NCBI GenBank assembly: GCA_964628185.1
Contig: CAZVLQ010000012.1
Coordinates: forward strand, 1 to 60,658
DNA length: 60,658 bases
Reading direction: 5' to 3'
From: CAZVLQ01 sp964628185
GTDB taxonomy: Bacteria; Pseudomonadota; Zetaproteobacteria; Mariprofundales; Mariprofundaceae
The position numbers and the translations under genes were made by a program. Of this stretch, positions 34,949-44,267 are shown piece by piece. Numbering within the stretch: the first letter of the stretch is position 1; each line of letters opens with the position of its first letter. The notes beneath the pieces are model-generated. The model did no database searches. It was not told the DNA's origin and saw only the letters and a list, made by a program, of their open reading frames with translations.

Positions 34949-35630
34949 GTTTTCCCTTCCACACCTTTACCAGGACAAGTAACGCCGCCACGGGCAGAAC
35001 AAACGCGAGCGGCTGCGCCGTTGACGGCTGAATATGGTAGCCCGTTGCGAGCACATCAGCCTCAAGCACCAGAACCAGTCCCGACGCCTTCCATGTCCAC
35101 GGGGATACCTCCCACTCTTTTACCGGCCAGCGCTCAGACCACTTCCAGAAAGCCCACATGACCAGCATGCCGACTGCCAGGCCCACCGCCGCATCCAGCG
35201 GAAAATGCACACCGCCATAAACGCGTCCGTATGCAACAAGCAAAAACAACCCCGAGACGGCCCACGCCCGCCAGTCGTTCTTTTTCCAGATCAGAAAAGC
35301 CAGCAACGCCATTACGCCGGCGGATGTTGCATGACCGGAAGGAAATGAATGAGAAGTCAGCGTGTCTCCCAGCACATGGACATTCTGAAGAAGTACCGGC
35401 GGTCTGGCCGTATCAAAGATTCGTTTCAAGGCCTGCGCAATCAGGCCGGAGACGGCAAACGCCGCCAGTGCCGCACCACCCAGATGCAGTCGAAACAACA
35501 TCAGCAGCGTGCACAGCAAGGCTACAACCAGGCCGTCACCCAATCCGCTGATAATCCCGAACACACCGTCCAGCAGCGGGCTGTGTGCATCATTGATCAG
35601 ACGGAACAGACTGATATTCAGGCTATTCAT
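34938..35630 (-). CDS. PAP2-family membrane phosphatase
   Basis: A 230-residue membrane protein. The three PAP2 phosphatase motifs are present: KRIFDTARPP, SFPSGHAT and YGRVYGGVHFPLD. Five or more membrane segments are evident. Likely a lipid phosphate phosphatase, for example acting on undecaprenyl-PP or phosphatidic acid. It overlaps holC by 11 bp at its 3' end. It follows the family A repeat that separates it from pepA. Confidence 0.9.
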   Translation of the reverse strand: MNSLNISLFRLINDAHSPLLDGVFGIISGLGDGLVVALLCTLLMLFRLHLGGAALAAFAVSGLIAQALKRIFDTARPPVLLQNVHVLGDTLTSHSFPSGHATSAGVMALLAFLIWKKNDWRAWAVSGLFLLVAYGRVYGGVHFPLDAAVGLAVGMLVMWAFWKWSERWPVKEWEVSPWTWKASGLVLVLEADVLATGYHIQPSTAQPLAFVLPVAALLVLVKVWKGKLGR

Positions 35631-35691
35631 TCAGCCGTTCGAGCTACTTGTAATACTCATGAAGAACACGAAGATCAAACTGAAGGCCTTG

Positions 35692-35943
35692 TTAACCCGT
35701 ATATTGCATGAAGGATTCGGAATTCAGGCTTGAGCAGGCTCGGCAGGCTGGTTGATCGGGCGAAAAAGCATAGCCGTAGCTATGGTTTGAGGCCGAGCGG
35801 CCAGGATGCCGAGCCTGATCGGGTCTGAAACCGGATAGGACAAGGTGTAACCACGGATAAGGTGGCCTGGTTCTGTGTAGGCCATTGATATAATGTAATA
35901 TTCTGTCCATCAGATGTCCGCCTTCATGCAATATACGGATTAA
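35692..35943. repeat. Full-length family A palindromic element, inverted copy
   Basis: 252 bp, nearly identical to 30017-30267 read in reverse; only a few differences are seen by eye (for example GACAGAAT/GACAGGAT and ACACC/ACGCT). Ends are TTAACCCGTATATTGCATGA... and its complement from TTAATCCG. The right end contains the pepA stop codon (TAA at 35940-35942). It fills most of the roughly 300-bp gap between pepA and PAP2. Confidence 0.85.
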
Positions 35944-37448
35944 ACTGTCTTTCTGCCCAGATAATCCAGCACCAGGCGCACGCCGGCGCCGGTGGCACCT
36001 TTGGCCGAGATATCCGTTCCCTTCATGTTCCAGGCCGTGCCGGCGATATCCAGATGCGCCCACGGAATATCATCCACGAAACGGGACAGGAAACAGGCGG
36101 CCGTAATCGTGCCGGCCTCGCGGCCGCCGATATTTTTAATGTCGGCAATCTCGCTCTTGATCTGCTCCTGGTATTCCTCATACAGCGGCAATGGCCAGGC
36201 CCGGTCATGCGTATGATCACCGGATTTCTTAAGCCCCTTGACCACCTTGTCCGCGGAGCCCGTCAGGCCGCTGGCCTGCGCGCCCAGCGCGATCACGCAG
36301 GCGCCGGTTAGTGTGGCAAAATCAATGATTTCAGCGGGCTTTTGTTCCGCCGCATAGGCCAGGGCATCGGCCAGAATGATGCGGCCTTCCGCATCGGTAT
36401 TCTGCACCTCGATGGTGATCCCCTTGTAGGAAGTGATGATATCGCCCGGCTTGTAGGCGGCGGACCCCGACAGATTCTCCGTGGAGGCGATCACGCCCAG
36501 CAGATTGAGGGGCAGATTCATCCCGGTGGCGGCCCTGAAAATACCCAGTACCGCCGCGGCGCCGCACATATCGAACTTCATTTCATCCATCCGGGCCGCC
36601 GGTTTAATCGAAATGCCGCCTGAATCAAACGTCAGGCCCTTGCCGACCAGTGCGACCGGCGCCTCGCCCTTTTTCCCGCCCCGGTATTCCAGCACGATGA
36701 AGCGCGGCTCCTTGGCCGAGCCCTGATTCACGGCCAGCAGGCCCGTAAGGCCCGCCTTCTCAATCGCGGCCTTGTCCATCACCGTCACTTTCAGATGTCC
36801 GTGCTTCAACGCGGCTGCCTGCTCGCCCAGAAATTCAGGCGTACAGATATTGCCCGGCTCATTGGCCAGATCGCGGGTGAAGTTAACACCCCCGGCGACC
36901 GCCCTGGCCTTCGTCACGGCCGCCTCCGCCGTATCCAGCTCACGCCTTGAGTCGATCATGATGGTCACGCTGCGCAGGGCCCGTGGATTTTCTTCCTTTT
37001 TTGTCTGATACCTGTCAAAGGCATACAATCCCAGCCAGACGCCTTCGGCCACGGCCTGCACCTTATCCGCCAGACTGCTTCCCTTGACGTTCAAGTCGGT
37101 CAAATACACGGAAATATCACGCGCACCACCCTTGTCCAGTGCGCGCGCCACCCTGGCCGCCAGCCGGCGCAGATGATGCAGGGTGAGCTTCTTTTCATCG
37201 CCGGCGCCTGCCAGTACAATACGTTTCGTCAGGGTGCCGGACACATACAGCGTTGCGGTCTCGCCGAATTTTCCCGTATGGTCAAATTTTCTAAGAAAGG
37301 GCGTCAGCGCATTGTCCGTCGCAAGCTGGAAGCGGCTGCCGGAATCCGTCAGCTTTCGGCCTTCCAGCAATGGCAGCACCACTGCGTCATCACGTTGCTT
37401 GGCGGCGGCACCCGCCTTGACTTCAATCTCGATCATGGCTTTCCTCAT
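35940..37448 (-). CDS. pepA: Leucyl aminopeptidase (PepA)
   Basis: A 502-residue M17 dizinc aminopeptidase. C-terminal catalytic domain with GKGLTFDSGGISIKPAARMDEMKFDMCGAAAV and the signature NTDAEGRIILADALAYA, which hold the metal ligands and the catalytic Lys/Arg. The N-terminal domain is of normal length. It lies upstream of PAP2-holC-valS on the same strand. The 3' end touches a family A repeat, which supplies the last base context of its stop codon. Confidence 0.97.
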   Translation of the reverse strand: MRKAMIEIEVKAGAAAKQRDDAVVLPLLEGRKLTDSGSRFQLATDNALTPFLRKFDHTGKFGETATLYVSGTLTKRIVLAGAGDEKKLTLHHLRRLAARVARALDKGGARDISVYLTDLNVKGSSLADKVQAVAEGVWLGLYAFDRYQTKKEENPRALRSVTIMIDSRRELDTAEAAVTKARAVAGGVNFTRDLANEPGNICTPEFLGEQAAALKHGHLKVTVMDKAAIEKAGLTGLLAVNQGSAKEPRFIVLEYRGGKKGEAPVALVGKGLTFDSGGISIKPAARMDEMKFDMCGAAAVLGIFRAATGMNLPLNLLGVIASTENLSGSAAYKPGDIITSYKGITIEVQNTDAEGRIILADALAYAAEQKPAEIIDFATLTGACVIALGAQASGLTGSADKVVKGLKKSGDHTHDRAWPLPLYEEYQEQIKSEIADIKNIGGREAGTITAACFLSRFVDDIPWAHLDIAGTAWNMKGTDISAKGATGAGVRLVLDYLGRKTV

Positions 37449-37533
37449 TGGTTGTTTTTAAACGAATACGGATTAACCCGTGTGTAGCGAAACCATAATC
37501 TTTTCAAAAAAAATGAAAAGCAGTGGTGACAAG

Positions 37534-37593
37534 CAGTCGTCAGTAGGCAGTAGGCAGTTAACTGACCACTGACGACTGACTACTGTCAACTGC
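37534..37593. repeat. Family B repeat (CAGT-type units)
   Basis: Between pepA and glnE: CAGTCGTCAGTAGGCAGTAGG followed on the other arm by ACTGACGACTGACTACTG. Arms are complementary around GTTAAC. The glnE stop codon (TGA) lies inside its right end. Confidence 0.75.
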
Positions 37594-40324
37594 CCAGCAG
37601 GCTGCGGAAACACGCATGCGTTTTTTGCATGGTTGCCAGCAATTTCTCCGGCGACCGGATGCCTGCATGCCGTCGCATTGTTTCCCATTCGTCCGCATCG
37701 GGATCGGCCGGCAGGCGGCCGATGGAGCGCCACAGCTCGACACGCAGCGCATTCTCCATCTGGCGGTAATCCAGCCAGCAGCGGGCCAGAAACCCGGCCT
37801 GGCGGCGCCAGCGATCAGGGGCATGCACAGGCAGGTGACGCAGGCAATCCACGGTTCCGGTCCGGTCGCCGCCAAAGGCCAGCCTGGCATACTGGGCCAG
37901 AAATTCGATATCCACCAGTCCGCCGGCATCATGTTTGACATTAATGTATCCGGGTGCGCGATCAGCAAGATACCGCAACATCTTTTCGCGCATTTGCATC
38001 ACTTCCCCGGCCAGCTTCCGCTTGTCGCGCGGACGGGCGATCACTTCCCTGACCACGCGATCAACGGCGGCCCGGGCCGAATCGGGACCGGCCACGGCGC
38101 GCGCACGGCAAAGCGCCTGGTGTTCCCAAGTCTGCGCCCTGCTTGTTTGATAATCGCGAAAACTGCGCAGGGTTGTCACCAGTATACCGCCGCTGCCGGA
38201 CGGGCGTAGCCGCGCATCAAAATCAAAGCCGGCACCGAAAGGCGGCTGCGCCGTCAGGGTCTGAATGACGCGCCGGCCGAGCCGCTGCGCCTGCTCACGA
38301 ATGCTGCGTCCGTCCGGCATTTCATCGGCGCCGTCGTGAACCAGCACAAAAACCATATCCAGATCGGAAACCAGCCCCATCTCGCGGCTGCCGTGCTTGC
38401 CCAGAGCCAGCGCCACGAACGGAAAATCCAGCGGAAGATTCATGCGGGCAAGGGACAGGCGCAATGCCGCCCCCGTTGCCGCATCGGCGCAGTCGGCCAG
38501 CCATGCGCCCGCCGCCAGCGGATCCGCCTGGTGCGCGTCAATGGCCAGAGCACAATGAACCCTGGCCTGATCAACCAGCCGACCGAGGCGGGCCAGCACA
38601 TCCCCGATATGGGTAAAATCATCCATCCCGTCCAGTTGCCGGCATAAATGCCGGATATCGGACTCACCTCTTTCACATGCCAGCGGCCATTCCAGCCATG
38701 AGGGATCACGCACGATGTGCCCGGACAGATAGCGGCTGGCCGAAAGGACGCCGATCAGCCAGTACTGCACCCCCCGGTGCGTGGCCAGCAGGTCTATCCA
38801 GGTTGCCCGGCCGGAAATGGCATGGACAAGCTCGGCAAAGCTCTCAACAGCACTTACGCCATTGGCATCGTCCAGCCAGCGTGGCATGGCCGCATCCAGG
38901 AAACACCCGATCTGCTCCCGGCTGCGCTCCGGTAGCAATCCGCGTGCGAGAAAACCGTTGAGGCCGTGCAAGGCGGCCTGAATACGCTGCCGGTTTTCCG
39001 GTTCTATCCGGCTCACTTCTTCTTCGCGGCCCCCGTTCAGCCAGCCCCGGCCAGACGTTGCATGCCGCCCCGCCGGCAGCACATATTCAGAGAAGATGTC
39101 CGCCACCTGCGTGGAACGGGCCCGCAATTCCACTTCGATGGCATCCATGCCCGTAGCCGCGGACAGATAGTCGGCGAAATCCGCCGGCAGGCGGTGCGTC
39201 TGCTCACCATATCTTGCCTGAATGGCGTGCTCGACCCGGCGCCAGAAGCGGTAGGCACCGGCCAATGAGGCAGCTTCGTTCTCACGAATAAAGCCGCCAT
39301 TCCTGATCCTGTCCAGCGCCTGCAGGCTCGACTGAATTCTGAGTTCCGGCCGACGGCCGCCATGAATCAGCTGGATGGACTGAATGGCAAATTCAATTTC
39401 ACGAATCGCGCCCTTGCCGCGCTTGACGTCAAAGCCGGGGGCGATACCTCCCGCACCGGCCCGTGCATCAATTTTCCGCTTCATTTCCGCCAGTGCCGTG
39501 ACCGTGGTGTAATCCAGATAACGCCGATAGATGAACGGGGCGATGCCTTCCACAAAGGCATCGCCCAGCGCCACATCACCGGCAATCGGACGGGCCTTGA
39601 TCAGCATGGAGCGCTCCCAGGTCTGACCATATTCCCGGTAATACGTCAGCGTTGCATCAAGATTGGCGCATATCGGGGCGCCGTCACCACCCGGCCGCAG
39701 GCGCATATCCACCGGCCAGACCATGCCACTGGCCGTTCGTTCATGGATCAGCCGGATCAGCATGCGCGAGAAATGTGAAAAATATTCCCGTGCCGGAATG
39801 CTCGTGCGCCCCCCGACGCTCTTTCCTTCACCCTCATACACAAACAGAAGGTCGACATCCGAGCCCAGATTCAGTTCCCGTCCGCCCAGTTTGCCAAGGC
39901 CGATGATGCAGAAACGGCCGCCTTCCAGACGCCCGAAGCGGGGCTCAAGCAGACCTCCGGCCATGCCCAGCGCCAACTTAAGCAGGCCGCAGGCAAAATC
40001 CGCCAGGGCCAGCCATGAACGCGCGACATCCGCGCCCAGACCCAGTTCCCACCAGATTACATGCGCCAGTCCCCGCTGCTTGCACAGGCGGAGATGACGC
40101 ATGCATTTGTCGAGATCATCACTGTCGTGCGGCGGTACCCATTCCGGACCGCCATCCGGCAGCAGCGCCTGCCTTTCACTCTGAAAAAGGGCCCTGCATG
40201 CCGCTTCATCCATGCTCCGGATCAGGGAAGTGAAAAGCGGGGAAATACCCAGCAGACGAGCGGCATCGCTACGCAGTGGCGCGGGCACATATTTCAGGCA
40301 GGAATGCAATTCTGAATCCGTCAT
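37586..40324 (-). CDS. glnE: Glutamine synthetase adenylyltransferase/adenylyl-removing enzyme
   Basis: A 912-residue bifunctional regulator that adenylylates and de-adenylylates GlnA in response to PII status. Two nucleotidyltransferase domains are visible, each with a GSD...D catalytic signature: LNLGSDVDLLFVYEGEG (N-terminal removase half) and MGLVSDLDMVFVL (C-terminal adenylylase half). The length is a little short of E. coli GlnE (946). It lies downstream of glnA on the same strand across a gap with a terminator. The target Tyr is present in GlnA here (NLYDLPPEE). Confidence 0.96.
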   Translation of the reverse strand: MTDSELHSCLKYVPAPLRSDAARLLGISPLFTSLIRSMDEAACRALFQSERQALLPDGGPEWVPPHDSDDLDKCMRHLRLCKQRGLAHVIWWELGLGADVARSWLALADFACGLLKLALGMAGGLLEPRFGRLEGGRFCIIGLGKLGGRELNLGSDVDLLFVYEGEGKSVGGRTSIPAREYFSHFSRMLIRLIHERTASGMVWPVDMRLRPGGDGAPICANLDATLTYYREYGQTWERSMLIKARPIAGDVALGDAFVEGIAPFIYRRYLDYTTVTALAEMKRKIDARAGAGGIAPGFDVKRGKGAIREIEFAIQSIQLIHGGRRPELRIQSSLQALDRIRNGGFIRENEAASLAGAYRFWRRVEHAIQARYGEQTHRLPADFADYLSAATGMDAIEVELRARSTQVADIFSEYVLPAGRHATSGRGWLNGGREEEVSRIEPENRQRIQAALHGLNGFLARGLLPERSREQIGCFLDAAMPRWLDDANGVSAVESFAELVHAISGRATWIDLLATHRGVQYWLIGVLSASRYLSGHIVRDPSWLEWPLACERGESDIRHLCRQLDGMDDFTHIGDVLARLGRLVDQARVHCALAIDAHQADPLAAGAWLADCADAATGAALRLSLARMNLPLDFPFVALALGKHGSREMGLVSDLDMVFVLVHDGADEMPDGRSIREQAQRLGRRVIQTLTAQPPFGAGFDFDARLRPSGSGGILVTTLRSFRDYQTSRAQTWEHQALCRARAVAGPDSARAAVDRVVREVIARPRDKRKLAGEVMQMREKMLRYLADRAPGYINVKHDAGGLVDIEFLAQYARLAFGGDRTGTVDCLRHLPVHAPDRWRRQAGFLARCWLDYRQMENALRVELWRSIGRLPADPDADEWETMRRHAGIRSPEKLLATMQKTHACFRSLLGS

Positions 40325-40549
40325 TTTAGCAGCCTAACAGGCTGTCGGATTCAGGGAAAATCTGCTGCGCCTGCCTGTGCTGGCAGACAGGCGGCAGGCA
40401 ACGCAATACGGTTCCCGTTTTATCTATGTTGCAGTATTCATATGCCGCATGCTGGCTCTTCGACAGTTCAGACGTAATGTAAAAAAGGATTTCAACTCCC
40501 TAATTGCATGAATTAACCATCCTGCGTTTCACTTCATGTGCTTCATGGT
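40325..40549. other. Gap between glnA and glnE with an imperfect hairpin
   Basis: No gene is seen. Around 40370-40400 a GC-rich imperfect inverted repeat (GCCTGCCTGT ... ACAGGCGGCAGGC) could form a hairpin in the glnE leader. Near 40500-40520, TAATTGCATGAATTAACC resembles the end of a family A element in a very degenerate form. Nothing else is visible. Confidence 0.35.
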
Positions 40550-40576
40550 AAAAAAAGGCCGCCCCGAAGGGCGGCC
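40550..40576 (-). terminator. Rho-independent terminator of glnA
   Basis: On the minus strand a perfect eight-base stem GGCCGCCC / GGGCGGCC with a TTCG loop is followed by a run of seven Ts. It lies about 25 bp after the glnA stop. Confidence 0.9.
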
Positions 40577-40600
40577 CTGTATTTACCGTGCAAGCGATAT

Positions 40601-42013
40601 TCAGACGGAATAATACATCTCCACCTCGTAGGGATGTGTGCGCAGGCGCATTTCATCCACTTCTTCCGTCTTCAGCCCGATATAGGCGTCGATCATGTCA
40701 TCATCCATAACGCCTCCGGCCTTGAGGAAGTCGCGATCGGCATCCAGTGCGGCCAAAGCCTCGGCCAGTGAACCGGCCACGGTCGGCAGATCCTGCGCTT
40801 CTTCCGGCGGCAGGTCATACAGGTTCTTGGTCGCCTCTTCACCCGGATCAATCTTGTTGGCGATGCCGTCCAGGCCGGCCATCAGCATGGCCGTGAAGGC
40901 CAGATACGGATTGGCCGTCGGATCGGGGAAACGTACCTCGATACGGCGTCCCTTTTCATTCGAGATCGGGATACGGATCGAGGCCGAGCGATTGCGGTTT
41001 GAATAGGCCAGAATCACCGGTGCCTCGAAACCCGGCACCAGACGCTTGTAGGAGTTCGTGGACGCGTTGGCAAAGGCATTGATGGCCTTGGCATGCTTGA
41101 TGATGCCACCGATATAGTTCAGGGCCAGCTGTGAAAGGCCGGCATACTTGTCGCCCGCAAACAGGTTCTGACCGCCCTTCCAGATGGACTGGTGCGTATG
41201 CATGCCCGTGCCATTATCATTGAACACCGGCTTCGGCATGAATGTTGCCGTCTTGCCATGCGCATCGGCTACATTGTGCACCACGTATTTGTACCACTGC
41301 GAGCGGTCGGCGATATCAATCAGCTCACCGAAACGCATGGTCATTTCGCACTGCCCGGCGGTGGCCACCTCATGGTGGTGGCATTCCATCCGGATGCCCA
41401 GATCGGTCATTACCAGCGACATATCGTTGCGAATCTCAAACAGGGAATCCACCGGAGGCACCGGGAAATAGCCGCCCTTCACCTTCGGGCGATGGCCCGT
41501 GTTACCGCCTTCGTAATTCCTGCTCGAGTTCCATGCCGCTTCTTCGGATTCGATCTTGTAGCCGCATCCCCCCATGTCGTTGTAATAGGTAATGCCGTCA
41601 AAGACGAAAAACTCCAGTTCCGGACCAAAGTAGGCCGTATCGGCGATGCCGGCCGAGCGGATGTAGTTCAGCGCGCGATTCGCCACCTGCCGGGGGCAGC
41701 GGTTGTAGTCCTTGCCGGTCAGCGGGTCCACAATGTCGCCGATCATGACCAGCGTGGACGCCTCGACAAACGGGTCGATTTTGGCGCTTTTAGGATCAGG
41801 CACGATCGCCATGTCGGAATTATTGATATCGCACCAGCCGGCGATGGATGAACCGTCAAAGGCGAACCCGTCTTCAAAGCTGTCTTCGGAGAGTTCGCTG
41901 ATCGGGAAGCTGACATGCTGCCACTTTCCGCGCGTATCCGTAAAACGCATATCCACGAACTCACACTCATGCTCTTTTACCATATCAAGGACTTTCTTCA
42001 CTGCATCGCTCAT
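40601..42013 (-). CDS. glnA: Glutamine synthetase, type I
   Basis: A 470-residue dodecameric GS-I. Motifs: the N-terminal beta-grasp domain and FAFDGSSIAGW, metal-binding FGPELEFFVFD and METHQSIW-like MHTHQSIW, ATP-site KPVFNDNGTGMHTHQSIW, and the adenylylation site KNLYDLPPEEAQDLP with its Tyr. The start is the ATG at 42013, set by AAGGAG upstream; another ATG five bases earlier is out of frame. It is followed by a strong terminator. Genes for GlnB (upstream) and GlnE (downstream) complete the control circuit. Confidence 0.98.
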   Translation of the reverse strand: MSDAVKKVLDMVKEHECEFVDMRFTDTRGKWQHVSFPISELSEDSFEDGFAFDGSSIAGWCDINNSDMAIVPDPKSAKIDPFVEASTLVMIGDIVDPLTGKDYNRCPRQVANRALNYIRSAGIADTAYFGPELEFFVFDGITYYNDMGGCGYKIESEEAAWNSSRNYEGGNTGHRPKVKGGYFPVPPVDSLFEIRNDMSLVMTDLGIRMECHHHEVATAGQCEMTMRFGELIDIADRSQWYKYVVHNVADAHGKTATFMPKPVFNDNGTGMHTHQSIWKGGQNLFAGDKYAGLSQLALNYIGGIIKHAKAINAFANASTNSYKRLVPGFEAPVILAYSNRNRSASIRIPISNEKGRRIEVRFPDPTANPYLAFTAMLMAGLDGIANKIDPGEEATKNLYDLPPEEAQDLPTVAGSLAEALAALDADRDFLKAGGVMDDDMIDAYIGLKTEEVDEMRLRTHPYEVEMYYSV

Positions 42014-42031
42014 TTCATTTTCTCCTTTATC

Positions 42032-42043
42032 ACTCAATTGAGT
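42032..42043. promoter_or_regulatory. 12-bp palindrome in the glnA leader
   Basis: ACTCAATTGAGT lies just upstream of the glnA ribosome site. It could be an operator, but no known regulator consensus is matched and no sigma-54 -24/-12 pair is apparent near it. Confidence 0.25.
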
Positions 42044-42093
42044 TTATTTTTTAACTACGGAGCCAATTGTGACCGGCCACACATTTTCCCAAA

Positions 42094-42432
42094 TCAGATT
42101 GCATCCTGGTCGCGCTCGCCGGTGCGGATACGCACGGCCTGCTCCACCGCTGATACGAAAATCTTGCCGTCACCGATCTTGCCCGTGCGGGCGGCATTCA
42201 TAATCGCATCGACCGCACCATCGAGATCATTCTCGGCGACCACGATCTCGATTTTCACCTTGGGCAGAAAATCAACGACATATTCAGCGCCACGGTAGAG
42301 TTCCGTGTGTCCCTTCTGCTGTCCATAGCCCTTGACCTCGGTGACGGTCATGCCGTGAATGCCAAGATCGCTCAAGGCATCCTTCACGTCGTCCAGTTTG
42401 AAGGGTTTGATAATCGCCTCAATTTTTTTCAT
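42094..42432 (-). CDS. glnB: Nitrogen regulatory protein P-II
   Basis: A 112-residue PII signal protein that senses 2-oxoglutarate/ATP/ADP. Uridylylation-loop motif GHTELYRGAEYVVDFLPK with the Tyr, and TGKIGDGKIFV near the C-terminus. The start is ATG at 42432, overlapping the nadE stop (ATGA), with GGGAGGT upstream; the frame opens slightly earlier. Coupling of nadE with a PII gene is known in many proteobacteria. The GlnB or GlnK subtype cannot be decided from sequence alone: amtB lies upstream but nadE separates them. Confidence 0.96.
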   Translation of the reverse strand: MKKIEAIIKPFKLDDVKDALSDLGIHGMTVTEVKGYGQQKGHTELYRGAEYVVDFLPKVKIEIVVAENDLDGAVDAIMNAARTGKIGDGKIFVSAVEQAVRIRTGERDQDAI

Positions 42433-44042
42433 TGTCTTACCTCCCATTCACGGAAACCATGTGTTATCGGATAACGGCGATCACGGCCGAAGGCCTTCTG
42501 CGTGATCTTCACGCCGGGCGGCGCCTGTCTGCGCTTATACTCCGCCAAATGCAGCATACGCACAATCCCGCGAACCACATCCGCGTCAAACCCCCGTGCC
42601 GCGATCAGCTCGACACTCTGCCCTGACTCGATATAGGCCTGCAAGATAGCATCCAGCATTGCATAATCCGGCAGTGAATCGGAATCCTTCTGGCCCGGCC
42701 GCAGTTCCGCCGACGGCGGCTTGTTAATTGTGTGCTCCGGAATCACCATTTTTTCCCTGTTCAGGCACCGGGCCAGCGCATAAACCTGACTCTTGTAAAC
42801 ATCCTTCAGGATAGCGAAACCACCCGCCATATCGCCATAAAGCGTCGCAAAACCCACCGCCATTTCGCTCTTGTTGCCCGTGGAAAGCAACATGCGGCCG
42901 GTCTTGTTGGATATGGCCATCAACAGCAGGCCGCGCACACGCGCCTGAATGTTTTCCTCGGTAACATCAGCAGCGGTCATGCCCCAGCGGCTGAAGGGCG
43001 TTTTAAGCAGTGCCTCCAGCGAGGCCACCGGCGCCTCAATCGGAAGGGTGATGGTTTCAATTTCCAGATTTCTTGCCAGAGCCTCGGCATCGGCAATGGA
43101 ATGGCTGCTGGAAAAACGCGAGGGCATAAGCACGCCAAGCACATTCTCCGCACCCAGCGCCTCGCAGGCCAGCGCCGCCGCGACAGCGGAATCAATACCC
43201 CCGGAAAGGCCGATCACCACCCGTGAAGCGCCGTTTCGCCGCACATAATCCCGTACGCCAAGCACCAGCGCCCTGTGAATCTGCTCAATCGATGCGGGAA
43301 GCGGCGCAATATCCCCGCAGGGGCGAGCCAGGTCCACAAGCAGATCGGCGGACTCGAACAGTGGCGCCCGCGCCAGCGTCTGCCCCACGGCATCCATGGC
43401 GTGACTGCCGCCGTCGAACACCACTTCATCCTGACCACCGACCGGATTCACGTAAATGACCGGCACGCCAAACTGAAGCGCCCGCTTTTTTGTCAATGCC
43501 TCCCGTTCATCCTGCTTGCCCACATGAAACGGCGAGGCATTCAGGTTGAACAGCACATCCCTGGGCTTTGCCGCAGTCTCTTCCGCTACGGTATCATCCC
43601 ATAAATCCTCACAGATACCTGCGCCGATGCGCCAGCCATGGATGGAGAACACCTCCGCACCGGCGCCGGGCGTAAAGTAGCGCCGTTCGTCAAAAACACC
43701 GTAATTCGGCAGGGCCCGCTTGTCGTAAACACCGAGCACGCGGCCATCCGCGGCCAGCGTCGCACTGTTTTTCAGCCCGTCCCGCGCCCGCCTCGGATGC
43801 CCGAATATCACCACGGTATCACCCGTGAGTGCCACGACCTGCTCCACGGCCTGTTCCACAACATGCATAAATGAATCGCGCAGCAGCAAATCCTCGGGCG
43901 GATACCCTGTCAGCACCAGTTCCGGCAGCACCAGCACGTCGCATTCCGCATCCCGGGCCCGCCTGCAGGCGTCGTGTACCAGCTTTACATTGTGCCTGAT
44001 ATCGCCAACCTGCGGCGCAACTTGCGCCATCATCACTTTCAA
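42429..44042 (-). CDS. nadE: Glutamine-dependent NAD+ synthetase
   Basis: A 537-residue two-domain enzyme: an N-terminal nitrilase-type glutaminase (Glu in LPELVLTGYPPEDLL, Lys in KRALPNYGVFDE, Cys in GAGICEDLWDD) and a C-terminal ATP-pyrophosphatase domain with VIGLSGGIDSAVAAA. Last step of NAD synthesis; nadC lies elsewhere in the window. The start is TTG at 44042 (LKVMMAQVAPQVGD in reading), with GGAGG upstream; later ATGs at 44033 and 44030 are alternatives. Confidence 0.96.
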   Translation of the reverse strand: MKVMMAQVAPQVGDIRHNVKLVHDACRRARDAECDVLVLPELVLTGYPPEDLLLRDSFMHVVEQAVEQVVALTGDTVVIFGHPRRARDGLKNSATLAADGRVLGVYDKRALPNYGVFDERRYFTPGAGAEVFSIHGWRIGAGICEDLWDDTVAEETAAKPRDVLFNLNASPFHVGKQDEREALTKKRALQFGVPVIYVNPVGGQDEVVFDGGSHAMDAVGQTLARAPLFESADLLVDLARPCGDIAPLPASIEQIHRALVLGVRDYVRRNGASRVVIGLSGGIDSAVAAALACEALGAENVLGVLMPSRFSSSHSIADAEALARNLEIETITLPIEAPVASLEALLKTPFSRWGMTAADVTEENIQARVRGLLLMAISNKTGRMLLSTGNKSEMAVGFATLYGDMAGGFAILKDVYKSQVYALARCLNREKMVIPEHTINKPPSAELRPGQKDSDSLPDYAMLDAILQAYIESGQSVELIAARGFDADVVRGIVRMLHLAEYKRRQAPPGVKITQKAFGRDRRYPITHGFREWEVRQ

Positions 44043-44267
44043 GACGGGGCTCCTCCCTGTTCAAGCCGCTTGCATCGGGCATGTTAACATGGACATGCAT
44101 CAGGGCCAGTGTCCCGTCCCTCGCTGTCACGCCTTGCCGCACATCCCGCCGCAACTCGCTGATGGTGCGTGAATTTGCGGGACCGGACATCAGGCCTGCC
44201 CTTTGCACACAAGTCGCGCCACAGCGATTCGTCCGGTGGTCATATGCAAGTAAAAATGGGGGCAGGC

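Noticed and set aside
42014..42093. Sigma-54 promoter upstream of glnA (TGGCCGG...TTGGC)
   Set aside because: Spacing between the GG and GC elements does not fit the -24/-12 rule.
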